Below, one piece after another: positions 1 through 8,568 of a DNA stretch of 57,712 nucleotides. The position numbers were made by a program, and so were the translations under genes. Within the stretch, counting starts at the first letter, position 1, and each line of letters opens with the position of its first letter. The stretch comes from Veillonella sp. CHU740 (lineage in GTDB: Bacteria > Bacillota > Negativicutes > Veillonellales > Veillonellaceae): NCBI RefSeq assembly GCF_003992055.1, contig NZ_RQVD01000013.1, positions 1-57,712 of the forward strand, in the 5' to 3' direction. The notes beneath the pieces were generated by a model, which saw only the letters and a list, made by a program, of their open reading frames with translations, was not told the DNA's origin and did no database searches.

Positions 1-133
1 TCCAATATCCATCATGTGGAGTTTCAACTCTACTTTCATATCGGTCAAATAATTCTCCCAACTTACGCTGTTCCCAATCTTCCGTAAACCCAGGGAATCT
101 GAGTTTCGGTACTTTACGTTTTGTTTCACTCAT
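1..133 (-). CDS. hsdS: Type I restriction specificity subunit HsdS, N-terminal part only
   Basis: Partial gene; the window ends before its stop. The visible 44 residues start MSETKRKVPKLRFPGFTEDW and continue EQRKLGELF, which is the usual opening of HsdS proteins (a basic stretch, then PxLRFxGF, then WEQRKLGEL just before the first target-recognition domain). HsdS gives sequence specificity to the type I methylase/nuclease complex. The ATG at 133 has a GAGAGGTG ribosome-binding site. It follows the hsdR stop by 14 bp and is probably in the same operon. The specificity domains themselves cannot be judged from this fragment. Confidence 0.85.
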   Translation of the reverse strand, partial: MSETKRKVPKLRFPGFTEDWEQRKLGELFDRYESRVETPHDGYW

Positions 134-147
134 TGTGACACCTCTCT

Positions 148-3100
148 TTATCCTTCACTTACGTAGGCATCGGCAAAGTCATAGATAGCCTCAATTAATT
201 TGTTCCCGTACGCGATCGTTTTCATCTCTTTCACGGCTGGGTCTTGGGCTTTTACCATATACTCTTTCCGTGCTGCTTTTTTCAATTCTGTCATACGACC
301 TGTATCATCAAAGTCCTTTTTACCATATACATGGTTCGCAAATAGTGTTAGCAATTCTTCGCTACGAATGCAATCGACGATACCCCACTTTTGGCGAAAC
401 TCAAAGATTTCATCTTTCACAATCATAGTGTTCGCCTCTTGGATGATATCCTTGCTATCATCTAATTTCACAGGATAAGAAACATCACTGCCTTGTGGCG
501 GATATTCCCCTGTATAGATAGCCTCTGCGGCCTTGTTGATTTGTTTCGCATATTGACGGTCTTCCAGCGCCATGGCAAAGTCTTGAATCCGTGTTCGGTA
601 CGCATCTGCATCATCCATACGTTCCTCGTGGACAGCATTCATCAATTCTTCCACTAGTTCTGTCAAATAATCGTAGTTCACTTTTACGTCTTTCACGTGA
701 GTCATACGCAATTCAATTTGCGCCACTGGGACATCGTACTTCTCTGCCATGCGCTCTTTCAAATCATTGTAGAGGGCCGTGGTCAACACTTCTTCTTGCT
801 CCACCGTCATGCCTACCATGGCCACCAAATCTTCTGGTTTATCGTAATCGAAACCGATGGTTTCCCCATCTAGTTGCTCCGCATCATATTGTTTCAGCTT
901 GGACATACCAGAGCTATATTTACGCATAAGGTCAAACATTTCCTCTTGCTTCGCTTCGCTAGGTGGCACTTCTGTAAACGTATCCGTCAAATCCGCTAAT
1001 CGGTTCACCACATGTTGCACTTCTGCTAATTGGTCTTTAAATTTTTTTGCTAATACGCCGTCTTTTTCCAAACCACCATCGTCATCCACTGGTCCCAATG
1101 TGCCCTGCACATTTGCCGATGCACGGTTCGCATAGATACGCAAAGCCTCGTTCATCAACTTTTCGTTTTGCACAGGCCAGCGATAGTTCACAATTCGCCC
1201 CCACGGTTTGCTATGAGTATCAGCGATACGATTCGTTCTCGAGTAGGCCTGAATGAGCAACGCTCCTTTCAGTGTGCGGTCCACATACAAAGTATTCATC
1301 TGTGGCGCATCGAATCCCGTTAAGAGCTGATCCACTACGATGACAATATCCAAATATTGACCATCTCTAGCAGTACGATTCAAGCGTGTCGTCAAATCTT
1401 GGGTATACCCAGACACATCATCGAGTCCAAAATTCGTGCCAAATAGCTTGTTATAATGATTCATCGCCCGTAGCAACCCATTGTTCGTATCTAGTTGGGT
1501 ATCACTATTATTCGTACTAGCACTGAAAGTGACCCCCACTTTCAAGGTAAACTCGCCCCGTGCTGCTCGCTCTTGGTTCACTCTCTCAAATTCATCAAAG
1601 TACATCATCGCCATAGGCGTACTAGGGCGGTTGCCCCCTACATGGGTAGTGAGCATCGCGTTGTACTTGCCCTCTACAGATCGGTTTTTCCAGTGCGTAA
1701 AGATGTCTTCCACCACCAAACGGACATGATCCTTGTTGTTATCGTAGAAACTTGGCTCGATCATATCGTCCATATCATCTGGCGTAAGGTTGTTGATACG
1801 ATGTTGGATGTCCGCCTCCGACCAATTCGGACGTGTATGGCGGTAGAACTTAGGCAAGTAATGTTCCTTCATATCCGCTTCGTCAATGGTGGTCTCAAAG
1901 TCTACTTTAAAGCCCAATACGTTTTTGTCTACAATAGCCTCACGAATGGTATAGGCATGGAGCAATTCACCAAATACTTCTCGTGTTTTGGTAGTGTTTT
2001 TTCCTGCCACTTCGTCAAACATCGGTGTCCCCGTATAGCCAACCCAAGCAGCGCCTTTAAACACCGTTTGCAACTCCTCAAAGCTGTCACCCCCCGTAGA
2101 GCGATGTGCCTCATCGACGATGAACACAAAATTTTTCTTCGGTAAGGTAAAGTCTTTTCGTTGGATTAACTTCGTCAATTTTTGTACAGATGTGACGATA
2201 ATACCATTGCCTTTTTCATTCAATTTCCGTTTCAGTACATTTGAATTTTCCGTACCACCTACCGCATCAAACTGTCTACCATCTACGTCGATCGTGCCCT
2301 CTGGGTCATAAGCCTTATAGTTTTCTTCTGTTTGTTTCGTCAAGGCAATGCGATCTACCACGAACACTACTTTATCTACATGAGGCATACGGCTCGCTAG
2401 CCAAGCTGTTTTAAAACTAGTAATAGTTTTACCAGATCCTGTAGTATGCCAAATATATCCCAATTTATTGATAGGCAATGTAAAGTCTACTTGTTTCAAT
2501 TGGCTCAGCACCGCTTTCGTAGCATACACTTGGTATGGTCGCATCACTTTCAACATTTGCTTATTCTTCGTTCCATCTAAGATGGTAAACTGCGTAGACA
2601 TTTGGTGCGCCATAGGAATGCTGAGGAACAAGTCAGAGAATACTTTCCAATCTGTGACGACCTTATTGGTTTCCGGATTTTGCCACTGAAAGGAAAAGTC
2701 CTTATTGAACATGTCCGCCGTCGTGTTTGCCATGTATTTAATTTGCGTCGGTGTCATGCCCACCAAGATTTGAACGGTAGAGAAAATATCGCTATACTGC
2801 CGTTCTTCAATGTATTGATGCATTTGGTTTAATGCCTCATTGGCAGCATGTCCTGATGCTTTTTCCTCGATTTGGATAACAGGTAACCCATTAATTAAGA
2901 GGGTGGTATCAAAGCGACGTTCTGGTCGTCCTGCAATCTTAGGAGCTCGTTGTATTTGTGTGACCACTTGGTACACCGTATTGCCTGCCCCAATTTGTTT
3001 CTGATCGAATACAGTGAGATACACATGGCGTCCATCATCTAAATCCACTTCTACTTGGGAGACACCATTCACCCCATAGAGAAACTGCCCCGCTAGGTAC

Positions 3101-3387
3101 GGCGTATATAGTTCGTTAATCACTTTTTGGACTTGTTTAAACTCTGTATCACTAAGTGGCTGCTTTAAATCCTTTTGATTTAGCTGATATAAAATACGCC
3201 GAAAATTTTCCCACAACGCTTCCGTAGTCTTAATATGTGGTTCATATTTCCACAATTTACTTTTATAGACCAAATGCGATCCATACGGAGCTTGCTGTTC
3301 TTTTACATCTTGTGTCAACGTAATCGAGCCCGTGGTTAATTGCTCTACTAGTTGTCGTTCAAAATCCATTTCGTTTAGTTTTGTCAT
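148..3387 (-). CDS. hsdR: Type I restriction enzyme R subunit (HsdR), ATP-dependent translocase/nuclease
   Basis: A 1079-residue motor and nuclease subunit of a type I restriction complex; the length is normal for the family. The N-terminal PD-(D/E)XK nuclease is seen as D160 followed by IQIEEK ending at K176. The SF2 helicase motor has Walker A TTGSGKT (ending T321), the DEAH box VDEAH (425-428 for DEAH), motif III YTGTP, and LLTGFDAP and AYSRTNR for motifs V/VI. The C-terminus has the charged helical region that docks to the methylase. It lies 3 bp downstream of the single-domain S-like gene and 14 bp upstream of hsdS, so the three are likely cotranscribed. No hsdM is in the window; a methylase would have to lie further left. 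All key motifs look intact, so the subunit is probably active. Confidence 0.95.
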   Translation of the reverse strand: MTKLNEMDFERQLVEQLTTGSITLTQDVKEQQAPYGSHLVYKSKLWKYEPHIKTTEALWENFRRILYQLNQKDLKQPLSDTEFKQVQKVINELYTPYLAGQFLYGVNGVSQVEVDLDDGRHVYLTVFDQKQIGAGNTVYQVVTQIQRAPKIAGRPERRFDTTLLINGLPVIQIEEKASGHAANEALNQMHQYIEERQYSDIFSTVQILVGMTPTQIKYMANTTADMFNKDFSFQWQNPETNKVVTDWKVFSDLFLSIPMAHQMSTQFTILDGTKNKQMLKVMRPYQVYATKAVLSQLKQVDFTLPINKLGYIWHTTGSGKTITSFKTAWLASRMPHVDKVVFVVDRIALTKQTEENYKAYDPEGTIDVDGRQFDAVGGTENSNVLKRKLNEKGNGIIVTSVQKLTKLIQRKDFTLPKKNFVFIVDEAHRSTGGDSFEELQTVFKGAAWVGYTGTPMFDEVAGKNTTKTREVFGELLHAYTIREAIVDKNVLGFKVDFETTIDEADMKEHYLPKFYRHTRPNWSEADIQHRINNLTPDDMDDMIEPSFYDNNKDHVRLVVEDIFTHWKNRSVEGKYNAMLTTHVGGNRPSTPMAMMYFDEFERVNQERAARGEFTLKVGVTFSASTNNSDTQLDTNNGLLRAMNHYNKLFGTNFGLDDVSGYTQDLTTRLNRTARDGQYLDIVIVVDQLLTGFDAPQMNTLYVDRTLKGALLIQAYSRTNRIADTHSKPWGRIVNYRWPVQNEKLMNEALRIYANRASANVQGTLGPVDDDGGLEKDGVLAKKFKDQLAEVQHVVNRLADLTDTFTEVPPSEAKQEEMFDLMRKYSSGMSKLKQYDAEQLDGETIGFDYDKPEDLVAMVGMTVEQEEVLTTALYNDLKERMAEKYDVPVAQIELRMTHVKDVKVNYDYLTELVEELMNAVHEERMDDADAYRTRIQDFAMALEDRQYAKQINKAAEAIYTGEYPPQGSDVSYPVKLDDSKDIIQEANTMIVKDEIFEFRQKWGIVDCIRSEELLTLFANHVYGKKDFDDTGRMTELKKAARKEYMVKAQDPAVKEMKTIAYGNKLIEAIYDFADAYVSEG

Positions 3388-3390
3388 ATT

Positions 3391-3960
3391 TTACACCCCC
3401 TGTAATTGTGCTACTCGTAATGTATACATATTATGTGCTACTCGTTGTTGTAAAGAACGCACTCGTAATTCCTTGTAATACACATCGCCGATGATTCGTT
3501 GTACTTCTATTGGTGGTAACTTCGGCAGTTCTATGTCTTTCAACAGTTTTAAACTGTACCGAATCACTTGACTGCCTTGCAAATTTTGTTGGAACTGACG
3601 TTTAATACTTGGATGCTCATTGATGAGGAACATCATGTATTTCAAGTCAATCTGCTTAGACGTAGGCACCATACGCACATAGTTCTGAGTGAAAATGTAC
3701 CCTTCATGGTCTTTTCCGACGATAGTCGCTTCCCCAGAGATGGCACTAAATAGCAAGTCTCCTTCTTCTAGTAGATCCCCTGTGAAAGTCGTTTTAATTT
3801 GTTTCCGATCTTGTCGTTCACCAGGTACACCATGTATATCTTCGTATAGTTCATTTTGACCATACAATGTATATGTTTTTGCCTCTCCTGTTACATCTTC
3901 GTCCAAGCGATATTGAGATACACCTGTATTACTATGAAATAAGTCTTTGATATATACCAT
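3391..3960 (-). CDS. Single-domain (half) HsdS-like specificity protein
   Basis: A 189-residue protein resembling half of a type I specificity subunit: one putative target-recognition domain followed by a conserved spacer helix (residues ~135-180, with LPKLPPIEVQRIIGD and then a long amphipathic helix). Full HsdS proteins carry two such units, about 400 residues. Half-length S proteins can act as dimers recognising palindromic sites, or can modify a full S subunit. I chose the ATG at 3960 because AAGGAG lies about 9 bp upstream; the ATG at 3969 sits directly against the same Shine-Dalgarno and is unlikely. First gene of the operon with hsdR and hsdS, transcribed from the promoter embedded in the inverted repeat at 3986-4053. 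The role is inferred. Confidence 0.75.
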   Translation of the reverse strand: MVYIKDLFHSNTGVSQYRLDEDVTGEAKTYTLYGQNELYEDIHGVPGERQDRKQIKTTFTGDLLEEGDLLFSAISGEATIVGKDHEGYIFTQNYVRMVPTSKQIDLKYMMFLINEHPSIKRQFQQNLQGSQVIRYSLKLLKDIELPKLPPIEVQRIIGDVYYKELRVRSLQQRVAHNMYTLRVAQLQGV

Positions 3961-3985
3961 GGAAATCATCTCCTTTTCTCTAATT

Positions 3986-4053
3986 TTGCATTTAAAAAAA
4001 TTACCGTGGTTAACTTATGACTTAAGTATACACGGTAATTTCAAAAAATGCAA
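3986..4053 (-). promoter_or_regulatory. Promoter of the restriction operon inside a long inverted repeat
   Basis: Two 23-bp arms (3986-4008 and 4031-4053) match at 19 of 23 positions as inverted repeats: TTGCATTT, four mismatches, AAA, then TTACCGTG. On the minus strand the right arm contains -35 TTGCAT (4048-4053) and the exact 17-bp spacer; -10 TATACT (4025-4030) sits in the 22-bp centre. The promoter is therefore flanked and overlapped by a dyad, as expected for an autoregulatory operator. An invertible promoter is a less likely alternative, because the arms are imperfect. Confidence 0.7.
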
Positions 4054-4130
4054 ATATATAATTGTAATTTTTAAAAATTATTGTTTTTGTGATTTTCTTA
4101 TATTGTTTTAAACATTGATATTATTTTCTC

Positions 4131-4841
4131 TTATCTACTATATCCTGTATCAATACCCTTTTGTAACTCAAATTCAGCCTTATTAATAATCTCCATTCTA
4201 ATATTTTCTTCTTTTGACAGCTGTATTCCCATATCTGTTAATCCTTTTATATCTAACTCAGATAATAGATTCATATATAGTTGTCTATCACTTTTATTAA
4301 TAATAATAGGAGCAACCCCTTGTTGCAGACAAGAATGAACAATTAAGGCCCTCCCAGTCCTTCCATTGCCATCAGAAAATGGATGTATTCGTTCAAATCG
4401 TAAATGCTGCTCCATGATGACTTCTATTTTTTCTTCCACAGTATTAGAGAGATTGAGTCTATATTCTAACGTATCACACCAGTTTTTTAATTCTGATTGC
4501 ACTAAATAAGGCTCTGTAGGAGTAAAATCAGCACCTATGATTATATTATGAATTGTTTTAAATGCTCCTGCATCTTCTCTAATATCTTGTAATAAATTTC
4601 TATGAGTATCTTTTATTAGTTGAATGGTAATTTCCTTGGGATAATTATCTTTTAAAAATCCCATATATTTCTTATAGTTTTTGACTTCATAAAATTCACG
4701 TTCATTCATTACTTTAGGAATAATACCATCCAATAAAATACTTTTAGTTTCATATTGTGTCAGTGTATTACCTTCAATAGCTGTACTATGATGAGCCATT
4801 CTAACTAGCATATCATCTAGATAAGTATATGAAAGGTTCAA
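4131..4841 (-). CDS. Fic family protein (probable AMPylator), class II
   Basis: A 236-residue Fic-domain protein. The catalytic motif HPFSDGNGRTGR is complete at about residues 153-164, so transfer of AMP (or another nucleotide group) to a hydroxyl side chain of a target protein is predicted. An N-terminal inhibitory helix is visible as STAIEGN (residues 19-25), matching the S/TxxxE(G/N) signature; its Glu normally blocks the active site, and its N-terminal position makes this class II. The start is the TTG at 4841, with AAGGAGG 8 bp upstream; an upstream ATG would overlap the preceding gene without a better site. The gene is visibly more AT-rich than the housekeeping genes, which fits horizontal transfer with the neighbouring restriction block. 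No antitoxin gene is next to it. The target is unknown. Confidence 0.88.
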   Translation of the reverse strand: MNLSYTYLDDMLVRMAHHSTAIEGNTLTQYETKSILLDGIIPKVMNEREFYEVKNYKKYMGFLKDNYPKEITIQLIKDTHRNLLQDIREDAGAFKTIHNIIIGADFTPTEPYLVQSELKNWCDTLEYRLNLSNTVEEKIEVIMEQHLRFERIHPFSDGNGRTGRALIVHSCLQQGVAPIIINKSDRQLYMNLLSELDIKGLTDMGIQLSKEENIRMEIINKAEFELQKGIDTGYSR

Positions 4842-4869
4842 ACCAATCACCTCCTTAAAAACGAAGTTT

Positions 4870-5718
4870 CTATGTATCTGTTTTAGACAACCACAACTTT
4901 TCAATGCCCAATCCAATAGCCACGCTTAGCGCAATAGCACAGATTTCAAATACTGCTGGAGTAATATACACTAATGGACTACCTGTAAACGCTGGCAATG
5001 CTTTTCCTGCCCAGACTTTCACAATGTCTGGAATGTAGCCACCGAATAGGATATGTGCATTGGTTGCCACCCACCATACCGCCATTACTACGATGGCAGT
5101 GACACGAGGCCACAATGATGTACGGCGTGGATATAAATAAAATACCATGCTAGCTATGGTAGTGATGATTAATGCAATGAAACCGATTTGAAGGCTCGCA
5201 AATAAACCTACAAATCCTTCCATCCCCAAAGATGCTTGAATACGTGGATCTGTCAGATTTAAATACATAACATCGCCTAAAAACAATAATGGCAATGGCA
5301 ATGCATAAGTAGAAATATTCAAGACTGTATCGATAAAATAATGACGTTCCTTGCGTTGCATCCATCTATCTAGTGCACGAGTTGTGGCTAATATCAGTGC
5401 TACCACGATGATCATCGTTAGAATCCATGCAGCTATAATCATCAATGGGTCTTGTGGTAATGTAAATGGCAAAATACCATTTCCAAAGAAGAAAAAGAAA
5501 TTCCACCATATCCAAGCATATACATAATGACCTTTACCCAACTCAAAATCAAATTGACCTGCCAATCGAGGCACTGCTTTCAGCGTCAATGGAATGGCTA
5601 ATGAAGATATGGTAAACATAATGATGCTAGCTGTATCAAATTGGCCTAAACTAAACACTAGACTTAACGGAATAATCCACAATAGGGACCATCCATAAAA
5701 TTTTATATAACTTCTCAT
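4870..5718 (-). CDS. Uncharacterised polytopic membrane protein
   Basis: A 282-residue protein that I do not recognise. It has about eight hydrophobic segments, several ending in paired aromatic residues (for example IWWNFFFFFGNG near residue 80), and short charged loops such as TTRALDRWMQRKER. No signal peptide, catalytic motif or nucleotide-binding site is apparent, so it is an inner-membrane protein of unknown job. The ATG at 5718 is chosen because AGAGGTG precedes it and the gene then starts 1 bp after the stop of the upstream membrane-protein gene; the two are clearly one operon. The longer reading frame to 5742 has no ribosome-binding site and overlaps that gene. Confidence 0.7.
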   Translation of the reverse strand: MRSYIKFYGWSLLWIIPLSLVFSLGQFDTASIIMFTISSLAIPLTLKAVPRLAGQFDFELGKGHYVYAWIWWNFFFFFGNGILPFTLPQDPLMIIAAWILTMIIVVALILATTRALDRWMQRKERHYFIDTVLNISTYALPLPLLFLGDVMYLNLTDPRIQASLGMEGFVGLFASLQIGFIALIITTIASMVFYLYPRRTSLWPRVTAIVVMAVWWVATNAHILFGGYIPDIVKVWAGKALPAFTGSPLVYITPAVFEICAIALSVAIGLGIEKLWLSKTDT

Positions 5719-5719
5719 A

Positions 5720-6115
5720 TTACACCTCTGTATTCTTTCCACCTGCTAATGCCAATACCAAAGACAATGTCACTTGGCAATACATGATGATGGCAAACAC
5801 CACATCACGACCAATAGTAGATAAGTTCCACAACCAAGATAAATCTAAGTTGTTAAACACCAAGAATGTACCACCTTGTACTAGTGCCCAAGCTAACACG
5901 TACACACAAATCGGTATTCTACGAGCCTTAGGACCAAATCCACTTTCACTAGAACGCAAGTAAAAGATAGGAATGAACAGGGATAATATCCCATAGCTCA
6001 CCCCTGCCACCATGGCACTCATGCCTGTATGAATTGTGTACGCCCCTAGGGGAATCAATATAAAAAATATACTCATATATAAGGTGCGCCGCACCACATC
6101 TTGAACTGTTGACAT
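5720..6115 (-). CDS. Small four-helix membrane protein, uncharacterised
   Basis: A 131-residue protein with about four transmembrane segments (roughly residues 12-28, 33-52, 68-85 and 100-122) and no motif I recognise. It is cotranscribed with the larger membrane protein whose start follows its stop by 1 bp, and the pair may form one complex. The ATG at 6115 has AAAGGAA upstream. A likely promoter lies just before it (-10 TATACT at 6153-6158), downstream of the terminator of the neighbouring RNA gene, so the operon is transcribed on its own. Confidence 0.7.
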   Translation of the reverse strand: MSTVQDVVRRTLYMSIFFILIPLGAYTIHTGMSAMVAGVSYGILSLFIPIFYLRSSESGFGPKARRIPICVYVLAWALVQGGTFLVFNNLDLSWLWNLSTIGRDVVFAIIMYCQVTLSLVLALAGGKNTEV

Positions 6116-6152
6116 ACCTATTCCTTTCTAAACTCATAGTATCTTTACCTAT

Positions 6153-6181
6153 AGTATATCAAACATCGACCATCTTATAAA
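6153..6181 (-). promoter_or_regulatory. Promoter of the two-gene membrane-protein operon
   Basis: -10 TATACT (6153-6158) with a weak -35 TTTATA (6176-6181) at 17 bp. The -10 block TGATATACTATAG is identical to that of the RNA gene upstream, which suggests shared recognition. Confidence 0.5.
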
Positions 6182-6208
6182 TACATATACTATTTCATTT
6201 TTACAAAC

Positions 6209-6378
6209 AAAAAAGCACCCTTGCGGATGCTAATTATGATATACTAATTATAAGAACTCGATGTGAGTTAGGTTCATCACCGAAACGACCCTAGCGCTCC
6301 ACACGTTAGGGTCATCATATGCGAAGATTTTAAGATGAACCTAACGCCAAACACACATCGGGTTCTTCTTGTTATTAC
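6209..6378 (-). ncRNA. ssrS: Structured small RNA, 6S RNA-like
   Basis: About 170 nt with its own promoter and terminator. It folds into one long rod: an outer 14-nt stem (6354-6367 with 6252-6265, containing CGATGTG/CACATCG), a perfect 12-bp stem (GTTAGGTTCATC type, 6334-6345 with 6267-6278), a large asymmetric internal loop (20 and 8 nt), and a terminal stem (6304-6313 with 6287-6296). A hairpin GCATCC...GGGTGC followed by T6 (6230-6209) ends the transcript. Size, single-hairpin shape, open central loop and the GATGTG/CACATC closing stem resemble 6S RNA, which binds the housekeeping RNA polymerase holoenzyme. The structured RNA itself is well supported; the 6S assignment is inference. A leader riboswitch for the downstream membrane genes is less likely because they have their own promoter. 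Confidence 0.6.
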
Positions 6379-6384
6379 AACTAT

Positions 6385-6412
6385 AGTATATCACATTTTA
6401 GGCTCTCGTCAA
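6385..6412 (-). promoter_or_regulatory. Promoter of the 6S-like RNA
   Basis: -35 TTGACG (6407-6412), 16-bp spacer, -10 TATACT (6385-6390). The -35 overlaps the end of the upstream terminator hairpin at 6401-6423. It places the RNA 5' end near 6378. Confidence 0.7.
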
Positions 6413-6423
6413 AGACGAGAGCC
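6401..6423 (-). terminator. Terminator of the P-type ATPase operon
   Basis: Perfect 10-bp hairpin GGCTCTCGTC/GACGAGAGCC with a 3-nt loop, 13 bp beyond the ATPase stop. The tail is T-poor (TAAAA), so termination may be incomplete. Confidence 0.65.
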
Positions 6424-6435
6424 TTTATAAATATG

Positions 6436-8565
6436 TTATGCCACAACTGCTTCAACTTCGATGCAGTCATCATCAGTTGTTTTTGGTTTTTCCAATAATG
6501 GAGTCATGCTATACATACCTACGCCTAGTGTGAACAAGTTGTGGATCCATGCAGTAGAGCTAGGAGGCATTACCCCTAATACGCCCAATCCTACAAGACC
6601 ACCATTCACGCCTACGATGGAGTTATAGTTAATTTTGATACGATCCATCAACTTCATAGAAATACGTCGTAAATCTACGATAGCAGATAGGTTATCACTA
6701 GACACTGTCACATTGGCAATTTTTTGTGCAATTGGTGCACCTTCATTCATACCAATACCTACATGCGCCTCAGATAATGCTAGGGAATCATTGATACCAT
6801 CCCCAACCATCATCACTGTATAGCCTTCTTCTTTTGCTTTACGAACGTAATCAGCTTTATCTGTTGGCATTACTTCTGCATGTACTTCATCAATACCAAT
6901 TTCTGCTGCTACGCGCTCAGCATTTTTACGACTATCACCAGTCATCATAACGATTTTCTTCACGCCTAACTCATGAAGTTCACGGATAACATCCTTTGCT
7001 TCTTCACGTACTGGGTCTTTGATACAAATAACCGCAGATAGGACGTTGGAAATCGCTAAGTATAAATAGGAACAACCTTCTGGAAGGTTTTCAAATTTAG
7101 CTTCTTCACCTTCTGGAATCGTTGTTTTTTCATCTTCAAAAATGAAGTGATGGCTACCGATACGTACTTTACGGTTGCCCACTTTAGAAGCAATACCGTG
7201 CGCCACAACATATTCTACTTTAGAGTGCATTTCTTTATGCGGCAAATGATGATCTTTTGCTGCATTCACAACAGCTTTCGCCATGGAATGAGGGAAATGT
7301 TCTTCTAAGCATGCTGCTAATGTCAACATTTCGTCTGCATCATTGCCATTGAAAGGAATAATCTCTTGGAATACAGGTTCTGCTTTTGTTAACGTACCTG
7401 TTTTATCGAAGACAATCATATCTGCTTCTGCAATACGTTCCAAGAATTTACCACCTTTTACGGTGATACCACGATTAGACGCTTCTTGCATAGCGGATAA
7501 TACTGCCAATGGAATGGACAATTTCAATGCGCAGGAGAAGTCTACCATAACGAAAGATAAGGCTTTCATCACATTGCGAGTTAATGCAAAGGTTGCAAAA
7601 GCACCTAAGAAACTCACTGGTACTAATTTGTCTGCCATGCGATATGCTTTTTGTTCCATACCAGATTTCATTTGTTCAGATTCTTCGATCAAGTTTACGA
7701 TTTGCTCGAAACGAGTGTGTTTGCATGTAGTACGTACTTCAAAGGAACATTGGCCTTCTTCTACAACAGTACCTGCATATACAGAAGTGCCCGCATCACG
7801 ACGAACAGGTTCAGGTTCCCCGGTCATAGAGCTTTCGTTGACAAGAACAACGCCATCTACTACTTGACCATCCAATGGTACTACTTCACCTTGACGAACC
7901 ACTACGATATCGCCAACTTGTACGTCACCAATTGGTTTGCTCACTTCTACGCCATCCACAAGTACCCAAACTTTATCCACGTTTAGGGACATGCTTTCTG
8001 CTAAGTTAAGAACGGATTTACGTAATGTCCACTCTTCTAAGATTTCGCCGATGCCCAATAAGTACATCACAGCGCCCGCTGTAGAATAATCTTTTTGTAA
8101 CAAGGCTGCACCAATAGCTACGCCATCTAATACTTCTACAGTGAGCTTGCGTTTCCATAATGTTTTGATGGCTGTACCAATAAACTTGATACCATCAAAC
8201 CAAGACCATGCTGCTGCAATAGGTGCTGGCAAGACAAGTTTTTTACCGATATACAATAATGTTTTATCGATCATTTCCTCTTTGTAACGTTTGTTCACAA
8301 GGCGAGGAGAAAGTTCATGGAGTGCTGGCGCATTAGCTAAATCTAAATCTTGCAAAGAAAACAATGCTGCCCGTACTGTACTTTCATCACCTGTATGTTG
8401 GATGATCACATCCCCAGAACGCGTAAAGAAGTTTACTTTATTGATAGTATCAGATTTCATCAATGTATCTTCGATATATTGAGCTTGTGCATCATTAAAT
8501 TTACGGCCTTCGATACGCACATGAAGACGACGAGACAAACGTTGCAATACTTTAAATTGCATCAT
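6436..8565 (-). CDS. Heavy-metal translocating P-type ATPase (P1B-like) with divergent CPx site
   Basis: A 709-residue metal-exporting type ATPase. Residues ~1-90 form an HMA-like ferredoxin fold without a CxxC metal site. Actuator TGEP is at 248-251, the phosphorylation site DKTGT begins at D387, the HP dipeptide is in HFPHSMAK, and the hinge GDGINDS is present, so the ATPase chemistry is intact. The intramembrane metal site, usually CPC or SPC, reads S344-C345-A346-L-K, with one Cys and no Pro. The metal therefore cannot be assigned from the motif. ATG at 8565, 3 bp after the stop of the DUF6110 gene; the two form an operon ending at the hairpin 6401-6423. The proximity to feoAB hints at metal homeostasis, but this is only context. 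Confidence 0.88.
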   Translation of the reverse strand: MMQFKVLQRLSRRLHVRIEGRKFNDAQAQYIEDTLMKSDTINKVNFFTRSGDVIIQHTGDESTVRAALFSLQDLDLANAPALHELSPRLVNKRYKEEMIDKTLLYIGKKLVLPAPIAAAWSWFDGIKFIGTAIKTLWKRKLTVEVLDGVAIGAALLQKDYSTAGAVMYLLGIGEILEEWTLRKSVLNLAESMSLNVDKVWVLVDGVEVSKPIGDVQVGDIVVVRQGEVVPLDGQVVDGVVLVNESSMTGEPEPVRRDAGTSVYAGTVVEEGQCSFEVRTTCKHTRFEQIVNLIEESEQMKSGMEQKAYRMADKLVPVSFLGAFATFALTRNVMKALSFVMVDFSCALKLSIPLAVLSAMQEASNRGITVKGGKFLERIAEADMIVFDKTGTLTKAEPVFQEIIPFNGNDADEMLTLAACLEEHFPHSMAKAVVNAAKDHHLPHKEMHSKVEYVVAHGIASKVGNRKVRIGSHHFIFEDEKTTIPEGEEAKFENLPEGCSYLYLAISNVLSAVICIKDPVREEAKDVIRELHELGVKKIVMMTGDSRKNAERVAAEIGIDEVHAEVMPTDKADYVRKAKEEGYTVMMVGDGINDSLALSEAHVGIGMNEGAPIAQKIANVTVSSDNLSAIVDLRRISMKLMDRIKINYNSIVGVNGGLVGLGVLGVMPPSSTAWIHNLFTLGVGMYSMTPLLEKPKTTDDDCIEVEAVVA

Positions 8566-8568
8566 GTA

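Noticed and set aside
1495-2145. 216-codon plus-strand frame inside hsdR
   Set aside because: Antisense shadow of a well-supported gene; composition and motifs belong to hsdR.
6209-6230. Riboswitch-type attenuator for the membrane-protein operon
   Set aside because: A separate promoter lies between this terminator and the first gene, so the RNA is better seen as independent.
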